Assembly: GCA_002964805.2 (NCBI GenBank)
Contig: PUDQ02000113.1
Coordinates: forward strand, 682,001-746,000
Source: Trametes villosa
Taxonomy: Eukaryota; Basidiomycota; Agaricomycetes; Polyporales; Polyporaceae
DNA length: 64,000 nt
Reading direction: 5' to 3'
Below are positions 36,154 to 47,665 of the stretch, one piece after another. The position numbers and the translations under genes are program-made. Position 1 is the first letter of the stretch. The number at the start of each line of letters is the position of its first letter. The notes under the pieces were generated by a model. The model ran no database searches, was not told the origin of the DNA, and saw nothing but the letters and a program-made list of their open reading frames with translations.

Positions 36154-37653
36154 CTACTTCCCGCCCCGATACAGCCTCAAGAACGCCGCCTTGTCCTCCC
36201 ACCCCAGACCAACGCGCTTCACACGCCCGATCTGCGCCATCAGCGCCGCGCAGCACTCCGCGAGCGGGTCCGCGTACGTGCCCCCGGTGAGGAACTCGCT
36301 GAGGAGGAACGAGCCCGAGCTCGGCGCCTCGGACGGCGCGAGCAGGCGGATGGAGACGGTGAGCGGGGCGAGCGTGCTCGCGAGCCGGAAGATGTGGGCG
36401 AGCGGGTTGAGGATGTTGGAGGCGATTGGGTGCGAGAGGGTTGGGGCGAACGTCGTTGGGAGGTCGTAACTGCACAGATCGTATGAGCATGGTGACTTTT
36501 GGGGACGTTTGGCTGGGCGCACTCACCGGACACACATGACGAAGACTTTGTACTTCATCACAGGCAACTTCACGTCCCCAAACACCTCCGCAAACCGCAA
36601 CAGCGCACGCCCATTCCCCGTCGTGCACTCCGGGAACACAACAACAGGCCTGTCCGCCCTGCTCCGGATCGCCTCCAGGCTCTCCGGCGCGCCCGACACC
36701 GAGTCTGCGGCGGCGGGTAGTCGGCCGGTCGCTACGAGCATGCCGAGCAGGGAGACGCGGCGGAAGCCGACGATGGGGATGCGTGTGGAGGGCGCGCGCG
36801 TGGAGGGCGAGGAGATCGCGGCGGAGCCGGTGCCGGTGCGGCGCCCGGGCGTGCGGGAGATGGGGGAGGAGGTTTGGGCGGACGCTGCGGGGAGGTCGAG
36901 CGTCTCGGCAACGGGGAGGACGAATATCGGGTCGAACCTGAGGGACGCGCAGGGCGATGGGTGAGGTGATGTTTGTGGCGAGCTTTCAGCGAGGAGACGT
37001 ACCGGAATGCGAGCCAGAGGATCTCTACCCATGACGCCCAGTTCGAGACAATAAGGTCGCCTGCGCGGGGATTCCACTTCTCCTGTGCAGGTGCCGTACG
37101 GCTAGGTCGAACGTTTAGACCGTCAGAGCGATCATGGAGTGCTAGCTCTGCCTAACTCACCCGCGTTTTCGCTGGACAACTTCAACGGGGATCCAATATA
37201 GACCGACGAGGAAGAGGGCGAGACGGGAGAGTATCGTAGTGAGGACACGGGTCACGGCTCTATGTAGTGGAGGAATTGGGCTCTGGTGCCTGGTATCATG
37301 AAAGGGCCGCAGAAAAGAGTGATCCCGATGAAGCACTCACGAGCACAAGGCAGACTCCCTGCACGACCACGGCGTAGACGAGCGCGAGCGCGAGCACTAG
37401 GACGGTTTTGATGACCCCCAGAGCGTACCCTAAAGGCAGCAGAGCAGTCGCAAGCACATCCGAGTCGGATGGTGGAACAGGCCTCAAGAAAGGCTGGAAA
37501 GATAGGATGGGGTTGGCTGAGCAGGCTTGCAGCGTAAACTTGGGCATATACCACTAACCTGGATGCCTGTTCCAGGATCCTACGGGGTGCGTAAGCAACA
37601 GCAAGGAGGGGCATTGCATTGAAACGCACTCTAAAAGCGGAGAACTTCTCCAT
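36154..37653 (-). CDS. LOA1/Vps66-like lysophospholipid acyltransferase
   Basis: Seven exons: 37653-37630, 37579-37559, 37493-37341, 37282-37161, 37101-37003, 36937-36527 and 36469-36154, giving 381 aa. The N-terminus MEKFSAFRDPGTGIQPFL is nearly diagnostic for the Loa1 (YPR139C) family; the second exon, only 21 nt, encodes DPGTGIQ. One hydrophobic helix follows (LGYALGVIKTVLVLALALVY). The usual PlsC HX4D motif is replaced by SNWASWVEILW. The second conserved block reads FPECTTGNGRALLRF, matching the degenerate motif of this group. In yeast the enzyme acylates lysophosphatidic acid and influences lipid droplets and vacuolar sorting. A Ser/Pro-rich linker of about 60 residues lies between the two blocks. 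Confidence 0.85.
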
Positions 37654-38085
37654 ATCGCCTCGTCTTCTCGCTAGTCTCCCTCCTAGAGTGGCACCGTCGA
37701 CGTGCGCGGCAGAGTCGTGTGGGCGCCTACGCGCGGACGCGTCAATATGGGCGCCTAGATGAGGGCACTCACGATCACGCCGACGCATGATCCGCCGGGG
37801 AGTACGCACCTCTCCAGCCGTCCCGGGAGGTCGTCATACCCTCTCAGACTCTTGCTTCCACCCACTCGCTTTCTTGGGCACCTTGGGCGACTGTATCGCA
37901 GCGGTCGTACGATTGCAGGCTTGATTTGCGACGCACGCCCCTCCAGCTCGGCCGCACGCCTTTGCGGTAACGTCGGCCCTCGTCGCCCGACGGCTTCTAT
38001 AGCTACTGCGGACAGACTCTCTGTCCACCCGTAGCCTTGCCTTGGGCCATCTCTGTCCTCTTTACTTCTATCTACTCGGGCAGAT
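37654..38085. other. Divergent intergenic region between LOA1-like and TVP38-like genes
   Basis: 432 bp separate opposed starts. The part before the plus-strand gene is pyrimidine-rich. I see no clear TATA box or repeat. Confidence 0.45.
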
Positions 38086-39328
38086 ATGACTTCCACCGGA
38101 GCTGGGGTCAAGCAGCGGCTCGGAATCGCTGTCTCGCAACTGACACACCTCGGGCGAGCCGCTATACAGCGGTATAAGAAGCTCAATACATCCTCTAAGG
38201 CTCGTCATACTGTTTGATGACCGCCGGCAAAGCACCCGCATCTCATATTTTGCATGGTATAGTTATTCGTATGGGGAACCTTCGCTCTCTACATCTCTCT
38301 GGCCGTCACCATCATCTCCATTGGGCCGGACCGCATCGGCCAGGCCCTCTACAACACCGCACAGAAGATCAGTCACTACCCCTTCGGCTGGCTTATTCTG
38401 CTTGGGCTCTTCTGTGAGTCCGGAGTTGTATACACGTTGCGTATTGCGCGTACTGATTATTTGCCAGTTGTGGTATCAGTCCCGCCTGCCGTGGGCCATA
38501 CCACCCTCGTTACGCTGTGTGGGTATGCGTACGGGATGAAGGGCTTCCCTATCGCCGCCGGAGGATCCCTCCTTGGCTCTGCCTTCGCATTCGTGGTGTT
38601 GCGTTTCTTGTTCAGCAAGAGGCTGCGGAAGTGGTCGCACTCAAACGAGAAATGGCAGGCCTTGGAGACTGTGATCGTGCGTTCTCCCGGTTGGTTATCT
38701 AGTAACGCTGCTCACGGATCCCGTAATGCATAATAGGCCACCAAGGGTCTGCCCTTGATCATGCTCATCAGGGCTTCGCCGTTCCCTCCTTGGGTATACT
38801 CAAACACCCTCTTTGCCGTGAGTGGAGGCGGGAGCCCCAGCACGTCCACTTACTGACCCCGAGGCACAGTCGATACATTCTGTCGCACTCTGGCAGTTCT
38901 TCATAGCGACCTTCGTGGTGTTCCCGAAGATAGCTATCTTCGTCCTCGTCGGCTCTCGTCTTGCCTCTCTGTCTGACGGCGAGCAGCGGTCGCATATGGA
39001 CACGAGTAAGTTCACCGGTCTATCCCCGCACAGCGTCTCACACGCACGGCATAGCAACGAAGATACTCAACATTTCCATCTCCGTGGGGGGCATCATTAT
39101 TACCGCCCTCGCGAGCTGGTCAGTTCTCCGCTGGTTTGACTTGTGTTCCACCTAACACCTCGCAGGATCATATACCGTGCAATGCACAAGGAGATCCTGC
39201 ACCTGCAAGGCGTCCCTCCAGAGATCGACGAGCTCGCCGACGAGGCTCTGGAAGAGGCCGAAGAGGGCGCGCCGCTCCTCGGGCCGCACCGCGAGTCCCG
39301 AGACAGGTACGATGGTTCCTCTGCCTGA
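38086..39328 (+). CDS. TVP38/TMEM64-type Golgi membrane protein (VTT/SNARE-associated domain)
   Basis: Seven exons: 38086-38211, 38263-38413, 38468-38676, 38737-38817, 38870-39005, 39055-39118 and 39166-39328, giving 309 aa. Several membrane helices are evident (FALYISLAVTIISIG, YPFGWLILLGLFFVVSV, FFIATFVVFPKIAIFVLVG, ISISVGGIIITALASW). The VTT-domain core reads GYAYGMKGFPIAAGGSLLGS followed by IRASPFPPW. Relatives are Tvp38 of yeast late Golgi vesicles and human TMEM64; VTT-domain proteins are linked to lipid scrambling. The C-terminal tail is acidic and cytosolic (DELADEALEEAEEGAP). Exon 1 uses a GTTTGA donor, which is less usual but gives the only open frame. Confidence 0.87.
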
Positions 39329-39493
39329 AGTGTACTGCGCTGTAACATTATGATACACGCCGTGTCGGTGGGTATATACAGACTCGTAGATATATAGTAG
39401 TCGTGATAATCCTTGGGACACTCGCCTCTAGCCGTAGACCCGGACCGGAATTCCATATGCATACAGGGAACCAAAGAAGAGATGCGCCTATAG

Positions 39494-40822
39494 CTAGTAG
39501 TAGTGCAAGAAGAGCAACGACAAGCTCGCGCCGATGAGGAAGAGCAGGATCCACTTGCGCCCGTCGCGCGCACGGCGGCGCGCCTCCTTGAGCTGCTCGT
39601 TGCCGCGCTCGACCGTCGCGGCCGTCGCGATCGCGTCCTCGTACAGCTGCTCGGTCTGCTCGGTCTGCTTCGTGAGGTGTGCGACGAGCTCCATCTGGAG
39701 CGCGCCGATCTCGACGAGGCGCGCCTCCGCCTGCTGCACGCTCGCGAGCGTGTCCTGCACGGACTGCAGGATGTTCGCGTTCTCCTCCTCGAACTGCTGG
39801 ATCTGCGACGCGCTCAGCTCGAGCTCCTCCTCGTCCGTCTCCGACGCCCACTCGTCCCGCATCGACGAGGCCGACATCGACGGCTTCAGAGTCGAGGTGG
39901 AGTCCGACGCGTCGAAGGAGGACGGGCCGCCGATGCTCGCAGCGAAGCTCGACGCGAGGGTCGATGCGCCGCCCAACCAGCTCCCGCTCGCGGTCGACTC
40001 CGCAGGGGAGGGTAGGGCGTCGTGTGCCCCGAGGAACATCGCCTCGCGCGCGGCGCCGGAGCCGAGCGTGCGCGACCGCTCGAGCTGGCGCCTCATGCGC
40101 TCCTCCTGCATGTCGCGCAGGGCCTGGCTCGCCTCGGTGAGGCGCCGGCTGAGGAACCAGGTCATGCCGGCGTGGTGCGCGGCGACGAAGTCGGACGCGG
40201 CCGTGGACTCGTCCTGCCGCAGGCGCGCGGGGAGCAGCCGCGTGAGTGGGTTTTGCTGGCTGGCGGCGAGTTCGACGCGTTCTGGGTGGTAGTGGGTGAT
40301 TAGGAGAGAGTTTGGTGGGTGTGACTGGGAGGAGCAGCTCACTTTTCTCTAGCTCTTCGAGTTGGGCAACGCGGTCTTTACATCGCGACAGGATGACCCG
40401 GGCCTGCAGGTCTATTTGGTCCCGCTCCTCGTTCGTTAGGTGCCGTAGGTCGCTCCACGACTGGCTTTCTCCAGTGATGTCTATTGTTCGACTGGTCGGT
40501 CGTAGCATTGGTGGACTCCGTGCATCGACATTGAGGTATGCCTTGCGTACTGAGGCCAGCATGCGGGCGAGGGTGCTTATGTGACTGAGCTGGTACCCAT
40601 CCCTTCTTGTGAATCTCCGGAGGGCGTGTATGTAGTTGTATATGTACTCACGACGACATATGCCTCCTTGACGTATTCCCTGTTCAACGTATCTAACCTC
40701 TCGCTCTCCGGAGTTGCGCGCTTCGAGGGTCGCGAGAGCTTACGCCGTTTCGCCTCGGGGATGCCCTGCTCCTTCTCCCGCACCAGTTCCCGGAATTCAG
40801 AGGTACGTGGCGTAGCCGGCAT
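39494..40822 (-). CDS. UFE1/syntaxin-18-type ER SNARE
   Basis: Three exons: 40822-40652, 40589-40343 and 40281-39494, giving 401 aa. The N-terminal Sx18-like domain includes FRELVREKEQGIPEAKRRKL, LSHISTLARMLASVRKAYL and LTNEERDQIDLQARVILSRC, a close fit to syntaxin 18. A Ser-rich spacer leads to the SNARE coiled coil (QQFEEENANILQSVQDTLAS through AATVERGNEQLKEARRR). The chain ends in a single membrane anchor, KWILLFLIGASLSLLFLHYY, as expected of a tail-anchored Q-SNARE. Known role: ER target SNARE for Golgi-to-ER retrograde vesicles. The start has no better alternative. Confidence 0.9.
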
Positions 40823-42294
40823 TCTCTCCCAGTTCTCAGCAGAATAAACAGTGCAAGCAGCAAGAGGTGTGTGTGTATGGGAGTGCGTTCCGTGGGCGGG
40901 CGGGGCTGGTGCTCCCAGAGACAGGCGCCGGCGGCGCAGTGTACACGATTCAGCCGATCTCGATTGGCGCGCCACGTGGGGCGCGCGCGACCGAGTATAA
41001 AGCGCGGGCGCGGGCGCGTCGCCCTGCAGCAAATGCAACCACAAGGATGCCCTACGCCTCGCCGATGCGGCTGGACCGCGTGCGGGGCCTATCTGCTGTG
41101 GGAGAGTGCGCCGTCCTTGTTTGAGGCGGGTGGCGTGCGTTTTACCGCCGCTTGCCATAGTTTGCGACGTACATCTCTTCATCTCGCCTGGGACTCATCG
41201 TCTTGTATTCTGGCTGGTTGTCTCTCGATTGGCTTGTTGCAATACATCGCTTTCTTGGTACAACGCTCTGAGCTTCGAGATGTGTGCGAGGTAGTCCCGG
41301 CGTGCTTCGACTTGAACGAGACTCAGACATGCGGCCTTGCAACGATCGAGGAGCGACGGAACATACAAGTTCGACAGCGGCATAACCCGGGCTCCACATT
41401 TGCTCTCGTTCGACGATCGCTCGAGAACTACGCAGGTGAGTTGATATCTGTTCATTCGAACACAGCTCTCAATGTTTCTGATTGTCATCTGCTCGAGCCA
41501 GCACGGCAATCGTCCTCGTGCGTACTCTGCCACCCGATCTCGTTGAGATCCCTCGGCAGTTCCTTCGGTTGCAAGGCTCATCTCCCTCTACCCAAAAGCC
41601 AACCTTGTTCTCGTCTCTTGGGACACTGTTGCAGCGCACGGGTAGGGAGTATGTCCCACGAAGCCGCGCCACAGACCTGCCTATGATGTACCCTGAACGG
41701 TGCCCCACGGATCCGCACCGCCGCCGAACGGTTCTCCTTTCGCCGAGTTGTCTCACAAGACGTGAGAAGCGTATTTGCTGTACTCTTCGCAACTGCTATC
41801 CATGTGGTGATTTCTCACAGTTGAGTGCACACAGGATCCACTGTACTGCCACCCCCGCAGCGGGGAGGCAACAATGTGGTTTACTGCGATCGGCAGCGAC
41901 CACGGCTTGGCCCTACCAGCTGGCTTCTGCGCAGTGGGCGCTGAAGGGCTTCCCCGGGTGCCTTGCGCTTCGGCGTCGATGCGCAAATGAGAGCCCCGGT
42001 CGCATAACATGTGGTACGTAGAAGGCTCATGCAGCGTTTTCGGGATTCCCGTCGTGCTCACGCGAATCTCGCCTACCCAAGACTGCGCATACCCGCTCCT
42101 CCTGCCTCCGAGTGCATCCCCAACACAAGGCGCAATGCTTCTATGGGGGGACGTATACCGAAGCGCGCGTCGCTTGTACGTTTCGACCAGCCGTAGCCAA
42201 TATACCAACGTCGGAGCGGCGCCACCGACGACTGGTATAAATGTGATACACGCCCCGAGTCTCAGCCAGACAGAACGGCCCCGTTTGTGATATC
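40823..42294. other. Gene-poor stretch upstream of the first DUF6533 gene
   Basis: About 1.47 kb. A TATAAA at 40996-41001 precedes a short frame (ATG at 41048) that ends after 25 codons. A minus-strand frame near 41195-41581 contains a helix-like stretch (EARRDYLAHISKLRALYQES), reminiscent of the coiled N-termini of basidiomycete F-box proteins, but no F-box or consistent exon chain was found. A TATAAA at 42236-42241, 54 bp before the next ATG, is a good promoter element for the DUF6533 gene. Confidence 0.4.
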
Positions 42295-44016
42295 ATGGAC
42301 GCCTCATTCTACTCCAGCCTGTAGGCATGCCGTGGTCCAGCACAAGTTGCCTTACTGACTTCGAATACTCGGTGACAGCTTCGTTGAGCTATGCTGCGAC
42401 TGGGCATCATTCGGTGAGTACTTCTGCCGGCTGTATGCCAGCTTTCTCTCAATTTCTACAGCTCTTATTCTCTACGAGTATGCCATCACCATCGATCGCG
42501 AGGTGGCTTTGGTGTGGGGACGGCCATTCACGGGCGCGACGGCCCTGTTCATTTTGAACCGCTACTTGACACTGTTGAAGTACCCGGCCTACATCGTTGG
42601 CCAGCAGGCCCTTTCGGATCAGGTCAGTACTTGAATTAGCCGGCACGCGTTATCAGTGTGCTCACCGTCGTTGACAGGGGTACGTTCGCCTTGCGCTTGT
42701 TGTCGCTTCGTTCGTTATCGACCCTCACGCTCCTCAGCTGCGTTGCTATCAACGTCTATGGTATGGTTACGCAGATACTACCCTATGTCGTTTGGACAAG
42801 TAAGCGGCTTGTTCACTTCGAGATCGGTTTCATACTGATGAAGAGTTGCAGCGTTCTCGACGCTGCGCATATACGCAATCACTGGCCATAGCTGGCGGAT
42901 GGCGCTACTCGTAGCACTGCCCGGCTCAGTTATATTTGCCGCGAACACAGTACGTCCCGGCAATTGCTCGTCGCGCGTCAAGTTTTTCTTAAGATCATTC
43001 TCGTTCAGTATCTATTTTCCCAGACATACTCGGTGAATGAGCCGCTTCCAGTGGGATGCCTGTCGGTATGGACGGTGCCCACGGATACTTATAATAAGTG
43101 CGTCCGTACACACTACCCTGGCAGTCTTTTGAGCTAACCATGGGGCTTGATAGACGTATGTAACCGTGGTATTCCAGGAGAACGGGCCTCCCTAACCTTT
43201 CCGTGCAGTACTCATCGGGACCCGTACAAGCGTCATCCTCAACGACGTCCTCGTCATCGCCATTACCTGGTGGAAGACCTATACGATCAGGAAGCTGGTA
43301 GCCCAAGCGAACGTGAAGGTTTCTCTTGCGACGCTTCTACTTCGTGACGGTCAGTCGAGCGTCTCCCTCTCGTCCAAGTCCCGCGTGCTGACCTGCTGAC
43401 GTACAGGAACTATCTATTTCCTGTACGTGCGATGTCACGAAGCTCCTCAATCAACACCGCTCACTGACCTGTCAGGGTTCTGTTAATCATGAATACGTTC
43501 CACATCGCCTTCAGCCTCACCGACGTGAGTGATATCACGACTCCGTTGTATTCTGAACACCGCTCATCTCGGTGAAGCAATTCACTTTCAGCCTCACGCT
43601 GGAAGAACCGTCAGTTCGCCCTTCTAATACTGCTCGGACGCTACTTAAACCGATCCGCCCGCAGGTTGACGGCGATCCTCGTCTCTCGGTTCCTGCTCAA
43701 CCTCCGAGAAGCAGACGCCTCGCGCGGTGGGAGCGACATCGACACCATGACCTTCCCGGCGTTCGAACGGCACCTGCAGGGCTCGGGTGAGAGCATGCCG
43801 CGGTTTGTCGCGAGCTTCATCGCCCCCCTGGGCGCCCCTCTCGACCATGGGTCCATCTCCCAGGACGGCCTGGCTAGTCCTTTCGCGGAGGATGCGGAAG
43901 GCGATACTCAGGGCCCTTGCGGAGATCGTGGTTGCGACATCGTGGAGGAGAGTCGTGCGACCCCCTCGGAATCGTCCGCCCTGGGTGCCGCAGGTGCATG
44001 GCAAGCTATGGTTTGA
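42295..44016 (+). CDS. DUF6533-type multi-spanning membrane protein, paralog 1
   Basis: Model of 13 exons: 42295-42320, 42379-42413, 42462-42622, 42678-42679, 42738-42799, 42852-42949, 43009-43097, 43154-43155, 43209-43349, 43407-43422, 43476-43524, 43578-43609 and 43665-44016, giving 354 aa. The N-terminal signature YEYAITIDREVALVWGRPFT, followed by LFILNRYLTLLKYPAYIV, is typical of the fungal DUF6533 domain. About seven membrane segments follow, with a cytosolic C-terminus. Function is unknown. Frame closure requires two exons of only 2 nt (GG and AC). The same position as AC is matched by AT in paralog 2. Without them the chain stops early, so the alternative is that this copy is a pseudogene. 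It aligns with paralog 2 along its whole length. Confidence 0.75.
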
Positions 44017-45444
44017 GCAGCCAGCGCCATCAGAGAACGTCGTCTGATTCCGCTGTGCGGATTTCCGATTCTGTCCGTCATTTTCTACTATACTATGTAT
44101 CGCCAGCTGTAGCATATGAATTATCTTGCACCGTGTAACGAACCTCCAGTCCGAGCGAACCGTTAAGCGCTAATCGAAGTCGCGCGAAAATCAGGAGCAC
44201 CGGAGCAGTGCAGCGAGGGCATCGCCTGTTCTTGATCCATCATCACTTTTGCGCTCAATTCTGCCTGGAACCACTCTCTTGCCTAGAGCGTCTTACGCAT
44301 TAAAGAGAAGCGCGAAAGAAAGGGCTACGGGGGCTCCTAGTTGAGAACATCCAGAGCTTGAGCTGCACCATGACGTCCGGTGTTGCCGCCTTAACCATAG
44401 TTACGATGAAGCTGGCTATGAAGCGCACCTGCATGCGTGCTCACGTACGTATGTGAGTACCTGCATGGGCTTCAAAGGCCCCATGCATTGCTTATCTTCT
44501 AAATTTCTCGCTGAGCACTGCCATCTGCGCTGATCTGCAGCGTCAAGTTCAGAATAGAAAACCCTTCGGTCAGCAGTCTTGGGGCGCTCAACATATGCCC
44601 CAAGGATAGCCTCGACGTGCTCAGCATCACGTACATGCGCGCCATGCATCGGTCACTGGGAAGTATCGAGGGCCAACAATCCGGGAGGCTTTCGCCGGTA
44701 CTCTGCACCCATCGACCACAACAGACCGCAGCCCAACCGAGGTGAGGGACCGCCATACCACGATCTCCGACAAGAAGCTCCGACTAGCATACCCGGCGCG
44801 ACACCCGATTTGGTACGCTCTCGTGGGCGACCTTCATAATCACTGGCGGTGCATCGCAGATACGTGTGCGCCCGTAGCGCATTGCTCAGGCGACCGTCGA
44901 TCTTTCGCAAACCTGATTCTTGGAAGCTCTTCTGCTTGCGGAAGCATACCGCAGGCTCCTAGTCGGACGCGTAGGTCCCCCGCGTGTAGATTGCCTCGAC
45001 TGACCGCTGATGACACCTACCTACAGCTCCTCCCCACGGCCCATCGCCTGGCCCTTGCTCACGTCATCGACCCTTTCAGGCAACGCTGAGGCCGCCCTCA
45101 GCGCAGGATGTTCCTATAGGTTTTGGACATGCTGAAGTACGGCCGTAACTCGTCACCGCGCATCTGGGAGCCTGAATCCGCTCGTCCGGACCCAGTGCCT
45201 CCCAATTGCTCCTAGGCACATTCCCACCAGCTGCAGGTGTAGGGTGTTATCTTGGAGTTCCGCTGTTTGCTATCAGTGAGCAAGCTGATCGAGAATAGCC
45301 TTACAGGAACCTGCGTTGGTATTCCTCGACATCCCGACGCGCCGTCCCTCTGGGTCTGCGAGGCCTCTGTCCGAGTGGACCACTCGAAATGTATAAGTAC
45401 TACGGCCGCTTTGACGTCCACAGTCAGCAGCCTCCCTACCAGCC
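44017..45444. other. Gene-poor stretch between the two DUF6533 paralogs
   Basis: About 1.43 kb. Frames on both strands are short, and none has a recognised family or consistent splice chain. A TATAAG element at 45391-45396 lies about 50 bp before the next ATG. I see no clear repeat. Confidence 0.45.
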
Positions 45445-47138
45445 ATGTCTGACGGCGCAGAATCGCTTTCCTTCTATGAACAATTGTGAGACACTTTACG
45501 TCTAGGCTCCATCTTGTCATAGCGCTAACCTCCAATCGGCCTACAGCTACGTTGCAGGGTACTGCGACATGGCGGCGTTCGGTACGTGCTTACAAACTCG
45601 ACACAGCCCATGCCGGGATCTTACCAATGAGCTGTCCCAGCGCTGATTTTCTTCGAATATGCCGTGACGTTCGAGAAGGAAGCCGCTCTGGTGTGGGGCA
45701 GGAAGTTCAACGGCGCCACGGCTCTCTTCCTCTTGAACCGCTACTTAGCACTCCTTAAGTATCCACTCTACATCGTCGATACATTGCAAGTATCAGACCA
45801 GGGGTGCGTACACGAGCATCGAGCATAATAACCGTCTCGTTGACTTCATCCCTCATTAGCTGCGTCGTCTCTGTCACTCTCGGCCAGGTCCTTGAGGTGC
45901 TGCCGTACTTCGTCTGGATATGTCAGTCTCTCCGACCTATTGTTGGACGATACTCCCATCTCACTCTGGCGACAGCGTTTTCGGTGCTTCGCGTGTACGC
46001 CATCTGCGGCCAGAACTGGAGGGCCGCGCTCTTGGTCGCCTTTCCGGGAGTGTTTCCCCTCGCCTCGAACATTGTACGTCGAGTTCCATATGCCCCGTTG
46101 TCAAGCGGTTTGCCTTACATGACTATATTCTTGTGTGGTTTAGTATCTGTACTCTCAGTCCTCCCCCACCAACTACGCGCCCCCGATAGGTTGCGTCTGG
46201 ACCTCTCGGATTCCCCACCCTCTGTACTCTACGTACGTGCTCTCCGCACCGTCGTCCATCTGCCTTCTTACTGACAATTTCCATAGATGTCGGTGACACG
46301 CGTTCAAGTTGCGCATCAAGGTACAATATCTGACTGACGACTTTGCGTGTAGTGCTAGTCTCAACGCGAACCAGCGTTATCCTCACGGACGTGCTTGTTC
46401 TAACCATCACATGGTGGAGAACGTACGGCATCAGGAAAGCCGTCGCTGAGGCGAACGTCAAGATTTCCTTATCAACCCTGCTGCTTCGGGATGGTACGTC
46501 GCGCTCTTTCCCTTCCTAGGATCATGTGCTGAGTCCTTTACTGCATAGGCACAATCTACTTTCTGTGAGCGCGTACTGTCGTTCGCCCCAAGTTTTGCGC
46601 TCACCTCTGCATAGCGTTCTGCTTGCGATGAACACGTTCCATATCGCCTTCAGTCTGACCGGGGTGAGTACCGGCTGATGGCTCCCGAGCGTCGCACTCA
46701 TCCTGTGCACTTGTTGCAGAAATTTACCTCGACGATCACCCTCGAAGAGCCGTGCGTGCGTCAACTCTCCACAATGGCACGGTGCACTGACCTGTACTGC
46801 ACAGACTGACAACCATCCTTGTGTCACGGTTCCTGCTGAACCTCCGCGAGGTCGACTCGGACCGCGGGTCCAGCAGCTCGGCAGCCATGAGCTATCCTTC
46901 CTTCGTCAAACATCCCGACGAGCTTCCCACTGGCGGCTCGCTCCGTTTCGCGTCCAGCTTCATTGCGCCGTTGGGCGCGCCCCTCCAGCATGGTGGCGCC
47001 ATACTGGACGAAGACTCGGAGTGCGACCTCGGCACACTGAGCTCGGGAGCCTTCGAAGTCGGCGACGAACTCGCGGTTGCGCTGCCAGGGGCGAGTAGCT
47101 CGTCTGAGACGCAATCCATCCAGGAGGTATCGGTGTAA
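45445..47138 (+). CDS. DUF6533-type multi-spanning membrane protein, paralog 2
   Basis: Model of 12 exons: 45445-45485, 45547-45581, 45641-45803, 45860-45921, 45976-46073, 46144-46232, 46287-46288, 46353-46493, 46549-46564, 46615-46663, 46720-46751 and 46805-47138, giving 353 aa. Landmarks match paralog 1: FEYAVTFEKEAALVWGRKF, LFLLNRYLALLKYPLYIV, FSVLRVYAICGQNWRAALLV, LTDVLVLTITWWRTYGIRK and LTTILVSRFLLNLREVDSD. Exon lengths 35, 62, 98, 89, 141, 16, 49 and 32 nt are identical to paralog 1. One 2-nt exon (AT) gives the best alignment; an alternative 34-nt exon at 46287-46320 would also keep frame and insert about 12 residues. Function is unknown; the family is expanded in mushrooms. Confidence 0.78.
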
Positions 47139-47436
47139 TTGTGAGGGGGTACTATCAACCAAAATGTAGCATATGTTTTGCAGTGTCTAGCGTGTGTACA
47201 TGTGGATTTTGATTCGGACCACCGGGCTCGTCTCGGCGCTCGATCGCTACATCCAATGTCAGGAACAGCGAGAATATATACTTGCTCAAACATAAAGTGC
47301 AGTTAGCTCGAGACTCCCTGGGAGAGAGTGGCATGTCCATGGTATATTCACCCATCCTCGTCAACGGCGGCAACGAAGCAGGGGGAGCTCAAACATGTTC
47401 AAACAGTCTGCGCCTGGTCCGTGCGCGCCCCGGAAG

Positions 47437-47443
47437 TATATAA
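47437..47443 (+). promoter_or_regulatory. TATA box ahead of the candidate structured RNA
   Basis: TATATAA lies 33 bp upstream of the proposed RNA 5' end at 47470, the spacing expected for a TATA-driven start. No protein-coding start fits at that distance. Confidence 0.45.
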
Positions 47444-47469
47444 TCCGTCCCCGGACATCATGGCAACTC

Positions 47470-47648
47470 ATACTTACCTTGATGGCACGCGCCCCTTCAT
47501 GTACCAGGGCTCGTGGGCCGTGGGGACCTCTCATAGCACGGCGACCTTGTCCTCAGGGGGGCCTTGCGGTTTGTACGGGCTTCGGCTCGTGCACCGTCCC
47601 AATATTTCCCTGTCCCGCTTCGGCCCTCGGGCTGAGCGGGCCTTTTTT
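47470..47648 (+). ncRNA. Candidate structured small RNA, U1 snRNA-like architecture (tentative)
   Basis: A block of about 175 nt begins ATACTTACCT, identical to the conserved U1 snRNA 5' end that pairs with donor sites. Downstream are a 13-bp stem capped by a UUCG loop (47566-47597, one UU bulge), a short A/U-rich single-stranded segment (CAATATTTCC), a second 12-bp hairpin (47614-47640) and a run of six T at 47643-47648. That order resembles stem III, Sm site and stem IV of U1, and total length is close to U1. Against it: I do not find the usual U1-70K loop I or U1A loop II motifs, and the A/U-rich segment is a poor Sm site. The first ten bases are also the reverse complement of a donor consensus. 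Treat as a hypothesis. Confidence 0.35.
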
Positions 47649-47665
47649 GTTGCCGGCGCGTTGTG

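Noticed and set aside
37540..37560. A 20-nt intron in the LOA1-like gene next to the DPGTGIQ exon
   Set aside because: Too short; a normal intron from the same donor to the acceptor before PFLRPVPP gives the family sequence.
41195..41581. Minus-strand frame with a helical stretch resembling an F-box protein N-terminus
   Set aside because: No F-box motif, no convincing upstream or downstream exons, and length is short.
42623..42660. A 17-nt intron (42623-42639) that would keep a continuous frame in DUF6533 paralog 1
   Set aside because: Too short for spliceosomal removal; the two-intron model with a GG exon aligns better with paralog 2.
47470..47480. ATACTTACCT read as an antisense splice donor of a minus-strand gene
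   Set aside because: No minus-strand coding exon fits on either side. I therefore kept the RNA interpretation, at low confidence.
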